Positions 21,215-31,268 of a stretch of 64,000 bases of DNA are shown here, piece by piece. Source of the DNA: Aradus depressus (Eukaryota; Arthropoda; Insecta; Hemiptera; Aradidae); the NCBI GenBank assembly GCA_963662175.1, contig OY759215.1, positions 31,808,066 to 31,872,065 on the forward strand, in the 5' to 3' direction. Under the pieces are notes generated by a model. That model worked only from the letters and a program-made list of their open reading frames with translations. It was not told the origin of the DNA and did no database searches. The position numbers were made by a program, and so were the translations under genes. Within the stretch, counting starts at the first letter, position 1. Each line of letters starts with the position of its first letter.

Positions 21215-21660
21215 ATTGAGGAAGTTATGTATTCAGAAATTTGATATTTAGTTTTCACCGGGATTTCATGGTTTTCGAACCCCCATTCTAAAAATTAAGT
21301 AAAATCATCTGTGTGTGTGTGTGTGTGTGTGCGTCTATGTGTCTGGGAACACGATAACTGATGATAGAATGAACGTATCGACACGAAATTTAGTATGTAT
21401 TCATATATAATGCCTCATAAGGACGACATCTATTGATTTTCAGTCAAATCGCCGAAAGAAAAGGGGGGATCAGAGGGGGAAAGCTTAATACAAAAAATCG
21501 TTACCTACCGTCTTAATGAATATATCGAAACAAAATTTCATATGTAAATTGTATTATTAATGAGTTTATCAACATAAAAATTTTATTTAAGTTCAAAACC
21601 CGCTACGGTACACAATTATATTTCCGCGAAATCAGCGGCAGGGAATTGGGGAAATATAAC
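21215..21660 (+). repeat. Family D repeat copy
   Basis: Begins TTGAGGAAGTTATGTATTCAG and continues with TTTTCACCGGGATTTCATGG, a (GT)n run, GATAACTGATGATAGAATG and further D modules up to TCAGCGGCAGGGAATTGGGG. The right end is missing. Confidence 0.6.
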
Positions 21661-21930
21661 AAATAAATAAATAAAATATCTGTGTATCTTCGGCTACTCT
21701 GGGAAATCGTTGGTTACTTTTTTCTTCCAAATGTGTGTTCAACTTACAATTAGTTTGACAATATTTCCATGTCTCCACGACAAATCAATTTAAACTATAT
21801 TTCAAAAAAAGGCTGTGTATCCCAATTATTTTCGTTTCTTTTCACATTTATAATGTATTTTTTAAATAAACATAAAAGTATTTATACAGTGAATTAGAGT
21901 TATACTTAATACAGTGAACGAGGAATTACC

Positions 21931-22232
21931 GTTAGTTAACTATTATGACTCATGCCCGGCCTTTAATTACAAGGTCATATATCCTACTATCAGAGTGCTC
22001 TTTCGTAATTCTGGTGGACATGAGTCCGACTCTACTATGGGAGTCCTACATTTTTATTCACCAAGGGTAGGGATCATTAACTAGTACCTGACGTCATACA
22101 AGCTCGGGACCATCACTTAACGTTCCAGATGGCATGCTTAAGTTTTTTTTTAAACTCCCAGATAAAATAAACTAAGGGGCTCAGCCGGGGTTTGAACCCG
22201 CGATCTTGATCTCAGTAAGCAAACACGCTGTT
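21931..22232 (-). mobile_element. SINE family A, reverse, diverged head
   Basis: GTTAGTTAACTATTATGACTC through CCGGGGTTTGAACCCGCGATC, with the outermost tRNA-like head lost after AAGCAAACACGC. Confidence 0.8.
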
Positions 22233-23108
22233 TTGAAAGTTGGGCTCCATTGGCTTTGGGGCCTGAGGTTAAAGCCTTAGAGTAGATTCCCCATTGATAA
22301 TCACACGTTTTACCTCTTCTTTCGAATAGTTCTCAAAAACATATTTCGTTATCGTCAGACAGCACGATGTCCGTCATTGAGAGAGCACAGGGTTAAGCAC
22401 GACTGTTTTAGAAGCTACTAACAACCAATCCCTGATTGCATCATATATGGGTCATCTCTAGCATGAATGGATGATGTATTATTCATTGAAAGCCATCTTC
22501 AGTCCGCCATTTTCCTCATTAGAACACATCACTTGTAACAGATCCCAGCGAGATCCGTCGTAGACTTGTCCACAATGTGACGTTTACGAGACAAGAAGGA
22601 AAACGTTCCTAGAAAGGCAATTATAGGAGCTTGGGGCGGTGTAGCAAACCAGAGATGGCCACCAGATAGCAGCAGTGCAGGTTGTGAAACCGGACCACTC
22701 CCCGGAGCTACTATCGTCTCTTAGTTGCATTATTAGACGATTTTCAAACCTACACACCTTGTTCGGATAATGTATGCACGATGACCAGATGTGTGTGTGT
22801 GGTTGTTATCAGTATATTGCAATCACAGTTCGTTCTATTACAGATCACAATCAAATGCACGTTTCGAGTCTACACACTTTACATTCCACAGGATGTTCTT
22901 GACATTAGAAGCACAGGAAACATTTACACAGGAGACTATAGGCCACATTAATTTGACCGTCAAAACACTTGCTTTTCCAGGGGTCGCAGAGCTGGGTTAT
23001 GAGCTCAGGGCCGGTATCACCCCTATCCCACCAGAGTACCTCACATCGTATAACGTCCCATCCAAAAAACAGCAACATAATTTTTTTTTTCTTCCCAGAT
23101 GTAAGGAA
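22233..23108. other. Unassigned stretch
   Basis: Moderate GC, no domain in any frame. Part of 22960-23090 (GGTCGCAGAGCTGGGTTATG, CATCGTATAACGTCCCATCC) recalls SINE family A order loosely but is too diverged to call. Confidence 0.35.
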
Positions 23109-24020
23109 TAAGGTATGTAATGAAATTTCTGTCCGATTGCATAACATCCCCCCTGCTACTTACAACTAGGAATGTAGAAATTTCATGTCTCTTTGTATGT
23201 CTGTAGACACGATAAATATCAAAAGAATAAACATAAAATGTTATATATCTATCCAGAAGCCCATAAGGACGACATCTATAAATTTTCAACTGAAGTCGAT
23301 TTTTAAGAGGAGCCTCTCTTCGACTCCCTCTCCTTCCTTGACTGATTCCGCGGAAAATTAATAGATTTCGTTCTTATAAATGTGATGTGAAATTTTTTGT
23401 GTTAAAAGGAACACCAAAGCGATTAAGTTAGGTATACAGTTGAAGTTATTTTAATTGAAAACCGTCTATAAAACAGCTGATGGAACAGTTCTGTTGCTGG
23501 GACACTCCTTAAGAAATCACAGAAGCTACAACTTTGGGTTATGAAGTCCTTCGTCCATCCTCCACTCCGGGCCGCTTTCTTGTTTTCGCCACTTGATAAA
23601 CCCGGAAACCTTGCTAAGTCGTTCACCGTAAGACTCCCTCTCCTTCCTTGACTGATTCCGCGGAAAATTAATAGATTTCGTTCTTATAAATGTGATGTGA
23701 AATTTTTTGTCGTTACGTTCATTACGAATGTAATTTTAGAGTTTTTATGTTAAGCCTCCCCTCTAGTCTCCTCTTTCCTTTCTGCTGATTTAGCTGAAAA
23801 TTAATAGGTGTCGTCTTTATGGGGATCTGGATACACATATAATATTTCGTGTCAATAAATTCATTTTATGAGTAGTTGTGTTCATAGATACACACATTAG
23901 GATTTTTGTTAAAATATTTTAGGAATCAGGGGTCGGAAAACAGGAAATTTTATTGAAAATTCTACATCGAATTTCTGAGCCGTTGTATAACTTCCCCTAT
24001 ACAGCTGGGGAAGTAATGTC
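23109..24020 (+). repeat. Family D copy, rearranged, with an internal duplication
   Basis: Modules with GACGACATCTATAAATTTTC, TTAATAGATTTCGTTCTTAT and AGTTTTTATGTTAAGCCTCC lead to the right end AATTTCTGAGCCGTTGTATAAC...CAGCTGGGGAAGTAATG. It is interrupted at 23401-23631 by a copied segment flanked by a 79-bp direct duplication. Confidence 0.65.
23322..23710. repeat. 79-bp direct duplication flanking a 231-bp insert
   Basis: 23322-23400 and 23632-23710 are identical (GACTCCCTCTCCTTCC...AATTTTTTGT). Between them lies copy 2 of the 20519-20745 segment. Confidence 0.9.
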
Positions 24021-25003
24021 TCGTATTTTTCTATAAATTGATCGTAGGGGCAATAAATATACGCAAACTGATTCTCAAGCGCACAACAGATTGATGGGGT
24101 TTCCAATGTAAGTTCTTGTATTTCGAAAGAGTCAAGCGGCAGAAAATGGATCTCAGTGAGATTCCTCCCCGACGTTTTGCCCTAGTCACTGAACTGTTTG
24201 TGGGTATCCAAAACAGTGGGGTTAGTTATATAAGAGGGTGTCCATCACTGGTTACATAAGTGAGACCACTACGGGAGTGTTTGGCATTGCGCCGCTTAGC
24301 CGAACGCCCCCTCATTATGTAAAGCAGCCATGGGAAATGTTGTCACACCACAAACACTTCTTATTTAACACTAACGTTAGTTTATTGAACAGCATCAACT
24401 TTAAATAACCACTATTTCCCGATTTGAGGGCTGTTGACACAAAAATCATTTGTTTATTAGAAGCTCTTCTCTCCAAAGGGGAAACCATGGAAGATGTGCT
24501 ACAGATGTGGGTCATGTGTTGCTGAGGCGTATCCTGCCAAATGTTTATCTGAGAGGTGAAAATAAAATAACGTAAATAAGGCGTAGTCAAGGTCCTCGCC
24601 GTAGATTTTCCGTGAAAACGTCGGGATAAAATCATTTTTCACTTTCTTTTCGAGGCTGCCATAGCTCTTGCATTTGCTCGGCACTAGACTTTTTAGGTTT
24701 TTTAAATTCCTTTTGATGCGAGCTATCCTCTGATTTGCATTTTCTATAATTCCGCGCATAGTTACGATTCATACGAGACATCTTTAATTTTTTTTGCAAT
24801 TTTCAATTTAATACCGATTTTTACATATGTATATTTCGGCACATTTTATACTCAATACTTTTTTTTGAAGGTCGCTCGGTTTTTTAGATACATTCCGAAA
24901 ACAATCCTAAAATATTGTTTTGAAATTTTTTTTTAGAAGATTGCTTAATGAATACAACAAATTATAACGCCCAAAAGACTGTAGAATAAATTTCGTTATG
25001 AAA
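24021..25003. other. Unassigned stretch with one small minus-strand ORF
   Basis: A 49-codon minus-strand frame at 24632-24781 starts MSRMNRNYARNYRKCKSED and is rich in basic residues. It resembles the N-terminal blocks of some transposon-encoded proteins, but that is only an impression. A disrupted continuation may run to 24315. No gene is claimed. Confidence 0.3.
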
Positions 25004-25344
25004 TATTTCCAAGTTAGGTTAGGTTTTATGATTCATGCCCGGGATATAACTATGAGGTTATATCGCCTACTACCAGAGCGCTCCTTCGTCATTCTAGTGG
25101 ACATGAGCCCGACTCTACTCTGGGAGTACTAAATTTTGCCTACTCCAAAGTTTTATTCACCTAGGGCAGGGGTCTTTAACAAGAACCTGGCATGGTACAG
25201 GCTCGGGACCATCGCTTAACGTCCCGTCCGAAGGACGACGTGCTTAAGTGCCTCGGTCGGGTTTCGAACCCACGTTCTTGAGCTCAGAAGGCAAGCACGC
25301 ATATCACTGAGCTACCGGCACCCTCTAGATCTTCTATTTCCAAG
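25004..25344 (-). mobile_element. SINE family A with 10-bp target-site duplication and TTAGG-type tail
   Basis: TATTTCCAAG flanks at 25004-25013 and 25335-25344; the element is 25014-25334. In + orientation the tail reads TTAGGTTAGGTTTTATG, i.e. two telomere-type units. The head ends GCTACCGGCACCC with an additional TCTAGATCTTC. Confidence 0.9.
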
Positions 25345-25430
25345 TAATGTTTATATTGTAATGCATAGCAACCACCAATTTCAAAATATCCTTTTATTAT
25401 TGGTTGTTTTTATTATAAATAATAATTAAA

Positions 25431-25433
<3 letters not shown>

Positions 25434-25482
<49 letters not shown>
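25434..25482. repeat. (TA)n microsatellite
   Basis: About 24 TA units directly abutting the MITE that follows. Confidence 0.9.
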
Positions 25483-25483
<1 letters not shown>

Positions 25484-25484
<1 letters not shown>

Positions 25485-25975
25485 ACGTGGCCATAACAAG
25501 ACTTCCTTACACCAACCACACTGTACAGATCCCCTTCTCTCTCTTAAATTCATTTCATGAAGGTATTACTGGGTATATGAAACTAACTTTCTCTAGTTTT
25601 CTGTTTTCATTGTATAGCGTGATGGGTGGGTATAAGAAAGACGCTCTCAGAATCAAGCTGTAAGATGAAACAAAGAAAACTGCTGCACATTATTATTATT
25701 ATTATTTTTTTTGGCCTTATGTACGGTGCATATTAGCCATGTCAATGTGTTAATCTAGTTATATTTACGACATCCATGGCCCCGTGGGAGTTCTATCTAC
25801 GAAATAAAACTTACTCCCGGACGGGATTCGAACCCCCAAACAATGGTGAGACCATGCGACCAAAGCCCTACGCTCTAGCCCGCACGAGCACCTTGGCCCC
25901 CACACATTAGGTTCATGTATCATTAATGTCAGTATAAGTTGGTGTAAGTAAATCTTATGATCACATCACATATTT
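25484..25975. mobile_element. MITE family C interrupted by SINE B
   Basis: Left end TGTGACGTGGCCATAACAAG...CACCAACCACACTGTACAGATC; right end AAGTTGGTGTAAGTAAATCTTATGATCACATCACATATT. The middle is broken at 25712-25900 by a reverse SINE B. Confidence 0.75.
25712..25900 (-). mobile_element. SINE family B, complete
   Basis: Minus-strand head GGGGCCAAGGTGCTCGTGCG, GGCTAGAGCGTAGGGCTTTG, B-box GGGTTCGAATCCCGTCC, body TTTTATTTCGTAGATAGAAC, and 3' end ATAAGGCC followed by an A-rich tail (T/ATT-rich in + sense). Confidence 0.8.
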
Positions 25976-26440
25976 TCTATAGTTCATTCCTCTCAATATA
26001 GCATCCAGATGGTTTTAAGTTTCATAAGATTCTTAAAAAGAAATGTTTTAGAAAGCCCAGAATGATGGAATAGTTATCGACTATAAACTGGTTATCGATC
26101 CCTGAAGTGCAAGAATTACACGGATAAATTAGACTCGTTTTGTTTTCTGACATTGAACGTAGACAATTCATTATTGACTTCAAAACCATCCAGAGGAAAG
26201 AAGAACAGGCAGTGAATCTATCAAAATCCTGATTCTGAGTTGCGAGTCGATTAATTAATACAACAAACAAGGCAGGATAATAAATCTAGATCATGTTGGT
26301 GAATGTTTCACTCTGAACAAATTGGTAGATGACCTCTGACGCAATCGTAGACGAAAAAAAGTGGATTTATAGAAAGCATTCCATCTGTTCTCTACACAAA
26401 AAACGGAGAAAAAAAAGAATTCGGTGAGTGAATAACCAGG
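25976..26440. other. Stretch with no recognised feature
   Basis: AT-rich, only short open frames. Confidence 0.45.
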
Positions 26441-27240
26441 AACCCAAGCACGAATTAATCAAGTAAGTTCTCGCTCTCCCCACAAAACCAATCGCTGAAT
26501 ATTAATAGGTGCCGTCTTTATAAGTTTTTGGATACATATGCAAAATTTCGTGTCGATACATTCATTGTACCCATAGTTATCGTGTTTACAGACAAACACA
26601 TTGGCTAGCCTACTGTGCTCAAGATTTCTGGTTGAAACCTTGCCAAGACTCTCGCTTTTTATCTGGGAGATGAAAAAAACGTTGAGCACTGCGTCCTTCG
26701 GATGTGGCGTTAATCAAAGGTACCGAGCCTTTTACGATGTCAGGTACTCGTTAAAGACCCCCTAGGTAACTAGGTAGGCACAATTTAGGACTCCCATTTT
26801 AGAATCGGGTTCATGTCCATCGGAGCGACGAAGAGCGCTTTGGTAGTAGGCGCTATGAACTAGTGAAATCCCAGGCGATTACATAACCTCCCGTATACCA
26901 TCAGAGGGAAAGTAAACAATTTCTTCTGAAACCTTTCAACCGATTTGATTGAAAGTCAATACATGTCTTGCACTGGAACTTCTGAAATCTATTTGAAAAT
27001 TTCGTGTTTATAGATTATATACATTGACAATTTGATACCTATAACATTATTGAGTTTAGCTCCCTCCCCTGATCTCCCTCACTTTCGAACGATGTCTCTC
27101 GTCTCATCCTTATTGGATCCTGGATCCGCATATAAATAGGAGTCTGTGAAGTGCGTTTTCGCTCTGCCTCAGGAGGAAAACTACCGTTCCCCTTTATATA
27201 TCCCTTTTTTTCCTTCGACCGATTTCGTTGAAAATGCACA
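26441..27240 (+). repeat. Family D copy interrupted by a SINE
   Basis: Left part CACGAATTAATCAAGTAAGTTC...CTCGCTCTCC and modules TTAATAGGTGCCGTCTTTAT, then the SINE at 26600-26880. D modules resume (CATAACCTCCCGTATACC at 26883; TTTCGTGTTTATAGATTATA; GATCTCCCTCACTTTCGAACG). Confidence 0.6.
26600..26880 (+). mobile_element. SINE family A, diverged subtype
   Basis: Head reduced to GAGCTC-like CTGTGCTCAAGATTTCTGG; B-box eroded (GGTTGAAACC). Body of the CTTTTTATCTGGGAGATGAA subtype, shared with 34748-34880. Confidence 0.75.
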
Positions 27241-27490
27241 GTTGTCGTCAGTATCGGGTCGGCCGGGGGCAGACTAACGCATTTTTTTGTCGTGTGACAA
27301 ATAATCGCTATAGTCGCTGCTTATTAGCGAATTCAGAGACAGCTACAAAACTTTCTCTGCGACACAAAATTTGTCTGTCTTTTTCTTTACAGTGAAAATG
27401 GACAGCAACTTTTTCGCAGTTTTTAGTTGGATTTCGTAGAAACCCTCTTTCTTTGTCCCCTCGACAAAGACGATAGTAAGTCACAGACTA

Positions 27491-27845
27491 ATCTGAAATT
27501 TTTTTTTTTTTTTTTTTTTCCATTTTTGGTCTTATTAAACTCGCACATTGGCCATTATTAAGTAATAAGTCATCAGTGTGTCTTATAAGTCAGTAGTGTT
27601 TGTTCTTGGTTGTGTCTGTACGTATGTATGTGTGTTCACGGAATAATGTTGTTTGTCTTAATGTAGCTGTACAATAGTAGTACTCCAAGTATAAGTCGTG
27701 TTCGTTATGTGACAGTATTGTTTGTAAGTTAGCCGGTAGTGGGCAGTCAGTCTGCGTTATTGCTCTCCACAGTTGATCCCTACCGTCAGTGTACTTGTTG
27801 TTGCACGCCAAGATGATGTGGTTGGCATCCGCAACCGATCTGAAA
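27491..27845 (-). mobile_element. 5'-truncated LINE 3' end with target-site duplication
   Basis: ATCTGAAA flanks at 27491-27498 and 27838-27845. The minus strand encodes an ORF2 C-terminus (ADANHIILACNNKYTDGRDQ, then PLPANLQTILSHNEHDL) followed by a short 3' UTR and poly(A), seen as T22 at 27499-27520. The H...C knuckle context differs from the LINE ends at 890 and 10858, so this is another lineage. Confidence 0.75.
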
Positions 27846-28410
27846 GTATTATAAAATATTAAGAGATTTAAAAATAATACTAATATTTATGTCGGTTAAA
27901 CTATATTATTGTAATTGGAATCATACAAAGCAGCTTATATATTGTATACATCAAATTTAACATAAAAACATAACAACTCACTCAGTATCGAACCCGCCAT
28001 ATATTTTTACCTTCCCAGCTATACCAAGTTTTGCAATCGGACAGAAATTCGATGCTGAGTGTTCAACGAAATTTACTGTTTGCCGACTTCCTAGTTTCAA
28101 AAATGAAAAAAAAAAAATTGTGTGAACACGATCACTCACATATAAAATTTCGTGTCACAGTAAAGGTGAATACAGACTACTCTGACGTGACGTGGGAACA
28201 CGTGGACCCACGTCATAATGCGTGTGATATAAAAATGTAACATGGGGTTTTGTGTGCTTATGTTTATATTGTTCGGACGTGACGTGGGAACACGTTGGAT
28301 GATGCAGCCTGACGCAACACGTGTTATGACGCGTGGGAAGAATATCAAAAGTTCTAGATTTTTTGTCAGTAGTGGGAAGGCATCAGAAGAGAAACATACC
28401 ATTTCCAGTG

Positions 28411-28539
28411 ATGGAAGACATGTTAATTGAGTTGGTTAGGTCAAATCCGGTGCTGTACGACCCAACAAACCGGGAATATCGAAACCAGCATACAAGGAAG
28501 AGGCTTGGGACGAAATAGGAGAAAAACTCGGCATTCCAG
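28411..28539 (+). pseudogene. MADF-domain exon of the Harbinger-like element, frameshifted
   Basis: ATG 28411 opens MEDMLIELVRSNPVLYDPTN, the first helix of a MADF/Myb-like domain. A one-base deletion near 28482 breaks the frame. In the shifted frame AYKEEAWDEIGEKLGIP continues the domain to a donor-like CCAG|GTTAGT at 28540. The domain is cut after its first half. Confidence 0.7.
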
Positions 28540-28821
28540 GTTAGTGAAAACAGTTATTTTTTTCATATATTTTATTAGTTTGTACAATTTATAATAGTTC
28601 AATAGACTGGCGGCGCGTAGCCAGGGGGGGTTTTGGTTAACCCCCATGTAGAAATTTTACATGGAAATGTAGAAATTTTAAAAATTTACTAAAAAAAACA
28701 TGGGTCACTTGATGACCCCCCCCCCCCCCCCCCCCCCCCCGAAATGTTTTTTCTGTTTACGCCCCAGATAGGCGCATTTTAGAGCACGAATGCGCCTATT
28801 AAATAAATATTACTGGACGTG

Positions 28822-29029
28822 TCACGGAGCAACTCTACCCTTTCGAATGGAGTGCCATTGCCAAGGACAACTTGCTGAACCATGTTCAGAAACGAAGTAC
28901 TTTTTGAACGTATCTCGGGTGGAGGCCGCTTGTCTCACGAAATTTCTACGAATGGGTTGGAGGTTGGCTACACCAATAAATAGATGCAATACACAGAGCA
29001 GCCATTTCTTCTTCTTCTTCTTCCAGCAT
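28822..29029 (-). pseudogene. Transposase N-terminal remnant of the Harbinger-like element
   Basis: ATG at 29029 reads MLEEEEEEMAALCIASIYW. After a frame change the strand reads RRNFVRQAASTRDTFKKYFV. An acidic start followed by a basic R-F-V-R block and STRDTF recalls the N-terminus of PIF/Harbinger transposases. The DDE catalytic region is absent. Confidence 0.5.
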
Positions 29030-29560
29030 GTCAAAAACACGGAGTACACTCATGGTTGGAGGTTCAAAACAAACTGTCGGGAAATGCAATGCACACCAAC
29101 TTGTGATATGTGCTATAGTCAGGCCAATGTGAACACTGCTTCACGTCTCACGTGGTCTCACAGTGCCTGACGTGACATATTCCCACGTCACGTCAGAGTA
29201 GTCTGTATTCACCTTTAGACAGTTATTTGGATTATGAGTACAACTCTTCTCTTGACTCATTCGGCTGAAAATTGTTGGTATCGTTCTTATGAAGTTTTGG
29301 ATTTACGTATAAAAGTGTATTGGTTCTATCCGCGAGTCATTATGTACACTGTCACACACACTGACAGATAAATTTTTGTTTTTCAATTTTTGAATGAGGG
29401 AGTCAAAAATTCTGGTGATGACGCAACATCGAATCTCTGCTCGACTACATATCTTCTGTACTTCGTGCAGCTATGGAAGTAAAAAATCAATCTTTGCATT
29501 GGCTGTCCATGTGAGTTTTTTTTTTTTTTGTTTAACAAGAGGATAGGCAATTATCTCACT

Positions 29561-29787
29561 GAGGGTGCCGTTAGCTTAAAGATAGCGTGCTTGCCTGCTG
29601 AGCTCTAGATTCCTGAATTGCGGCCAAGGCCCGTAGGTTTTTTTTTTTATCTGAGAGGTAAAAAAAACCTTGAGCACGCCATCCTTTGGAAGGGACGTAA
29701 AACGATGTTCCCGAGCCTGTACTCGCTCTATTAGTAGGCAATATGACCTCGTAGTTAAAGACCCGATCATGAGTCACAATAACTAAT
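29561..29787 (+). mobile_element. SINE family A, diverged and deleted
   Basis: Head GGGTGCCGTTAGCTTAAAGATAG, body subtype with GAGAGGTAAAAAAAACCTTGAG, and a central deletion of about 100 bp. Tail GATCATGAGTCACAATAACTAATT. Approximate flanks AATTATCTCACT / AATTATCGCATT may be an eroded duplication. Confidence 0.8.
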
Positions 29788-29930
29788 TAATTATCGCATT
29801 GCTTTCATAATCGGAAATTATTAATTATAGAGGGATAGTAATATAAAAATTTTAATTAAACAAAATAGGTAAGAAATTAGAAAGTGAATTGTGGAATGGG
29901 GTCAAAAAATGGAGATGTTCTCGCAAAATG

Positions 29931-30184
29931 TCCTTAAACAAACTTAACATGGCGGCTTAACACATTTCGAACAATTTATAATAAGAATAAGTATCAAAGT
30001 TGCGGGCTTAAATTACGGGTCATTCCATATCAAATCATCCAATGTCTGAACCTTGATCTGTCCTTATACAAACTTAACATGGCGGCTTACCACATTTCGA
30101 ACAATTTATAGTAAGAATAAGTATCAAAGTTGCGGGCTTAAATTACGGGTCATTCCATATCAAATCATCCAATGTCTGAACCTT
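29931..30184 (+). repeat. 130-bp tandem duplication
   Basis: TCCTTAAACAAACTTAACATG... starts at 29931 and again at 30061 (TCCTTATACAAACTTAACATG...). The two copies differ at about four bases. Confidence 0.95.
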
Positions 30185-30261
30185 GTCAATGTCTGTCGGA
30201 TTTCTTTGATTTTCTCTGTATAAGTTCTTTCTACTTCATGAGAATATAATTTATACATCCC

Positions 30262-30333
30262 CAGTTATAATAAGTATTGGAGAAGTTATTTGATCGGTCA
30301 AAAATCCAATGCTGTCTTAAACGGAATTTCAAA
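30262..30333 (+). repeat. Family D left-end fragment
   Basis: AGTATTGGAGAAGTTATTTGATCGGTCAAAAATCCAATGCTG. Confidence 0.55.
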
Positions 30334-30504
30334 AATTTAGAATATGTAATATATTTCTATATCAGAACTCATTGTAGCTATGAGGCTGACTGGGCTCATT
30401 TTTGTGTAGGGCTTTAATTTAATATATCATAAAATAACATTTCTTGAATTATAGTTTTTCCAAAAAAATCAAAATTGTTTTTTTTGATTGAATTATTTAT
30501 TCAA

Positions 30505-31027
30505 TCATATATATAAAGCTGAAAATGTCTGTGCGTTGTACCGCTATAACTCACGAACGGCTTGATGGATTTGATTAATTTTCTTTTTATTTGTTCGTCA
30601 TCGTCTGTGGAAGGTTATAGGCGTATTAGTACCTCAATATATAGTCCATCCCAGCATCCACCCACGCAATCTTTGTAACTCAAAAACCACTGCAATGATT
30701 AATGAGGAATCTTTTTGAATAGATAAGTTTTATCTACCGGAAGGTTAAGGTCTATTTTTTAATCAACCCCTGGTATATCCCAGCATCATCTCACGCAATC
30801 TTTGTAACTCGAAAACCATTGCAACGATTAATGAGAAATCTTTTTGAATAAATTAGTTTTAGCTCCAAAGCTAGCGTTACTACAGTTGAAGGACTATAAG
30901 CCTTATTCCGTATGAATAATTGAAAATTATAACATCATGAATGTACTGTCGAGGAACTGAATAGCCTTATAGGAGATATTGGGAGAAAAGTCAAAGTTCC
31001 CCGGGCAACACCAGGTATTACTGCTAG
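30505..31027 (+). mobile_element. Helitron-like non-autonomous element
   Basis: Starts TCATATATATAAAGCTGAAA after an A and ends CCCGGGCAACACCAGGTATT...ACTGCTAG before a T. The interior holds two imperfect copies of a 130-bp unit with TTTGTAACTC-AAAACCATTGCAA. No coding region. Related in its terminal sequences to 18864-19449. Confidence 0.65.
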
Positions 31028-31241
31028 TTTAGACTAAATTGTGCATGAATATATCCATCAATGTGTCTTTATTCATTGATTACATGGCTCGTTTAAAAAA
31101 GAAAATCCATTTTCTTTTTAATTCTGTTCAAACTGGGCAATATAGAAAAAATGTCTACTGAAATAGAAATAAAATAGAAATATTTATTGTCTGCTCATTC
31201 TAATACTTACTTAAGCCAAGCAGATCCAGGATGTTCATCAG

Positions 31242-31268
31242 GGGGAGGGGGGGGGGGGGGGGGGGGGG
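31242..31268. repeat. Poly(G) run
   Basis: GGGGGAGGGG followed by 22 consecutive G. Length is likely unstable and sequencing-sensitive. Confidence 0.9.

Larger units (their letters stand above)
28157..29221. mobile_element. PIF/Harbinger-like element, internally degraded
   Basis: The element 28160-29218 is bounded by 37-bp inverted ends (GTAAAGGTGAATACAGACTA...GACGTGACGTGGGAA). They are perfect except for the outermost base. It is flanked by the 3-bp direct repeat ACA (28157-28159, 29219-29221). It holds the remains of two oppositely oriented reading frames: a MADF-type DNA-binding protein on + and a transposase-like N-terminus on -. Two ORFs and a 3-bp duplication suit PIF/Harbinger, although ACA is not the usual TWA target. 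A C23 run lies inside at 28718-28740. Confidence 0.75.
28010..29481 (+). repeat. Family D copy interrupted by PIF/Harbinger derivative
   Basis: Left end CTTCCCAGCTATACCAAGTT...GACAGAAATTCGATGCTGAG and right end CATCGAATCTCTGCTCGACTAC...CTTCGTGCAGCTATGGAAGT form inverted ends. Joining 28010-28159 to 29222-29481 restores the normal D order ATAAAATTTCGTGTC-ACAGTTATT. Confidence 0.8.

Noticed and set aside
28790..29170. 126-codon plus-strand open frame
   Set aside because: It runs antisense to the transposase remnant inside the Harbinger-like element and has no domain.
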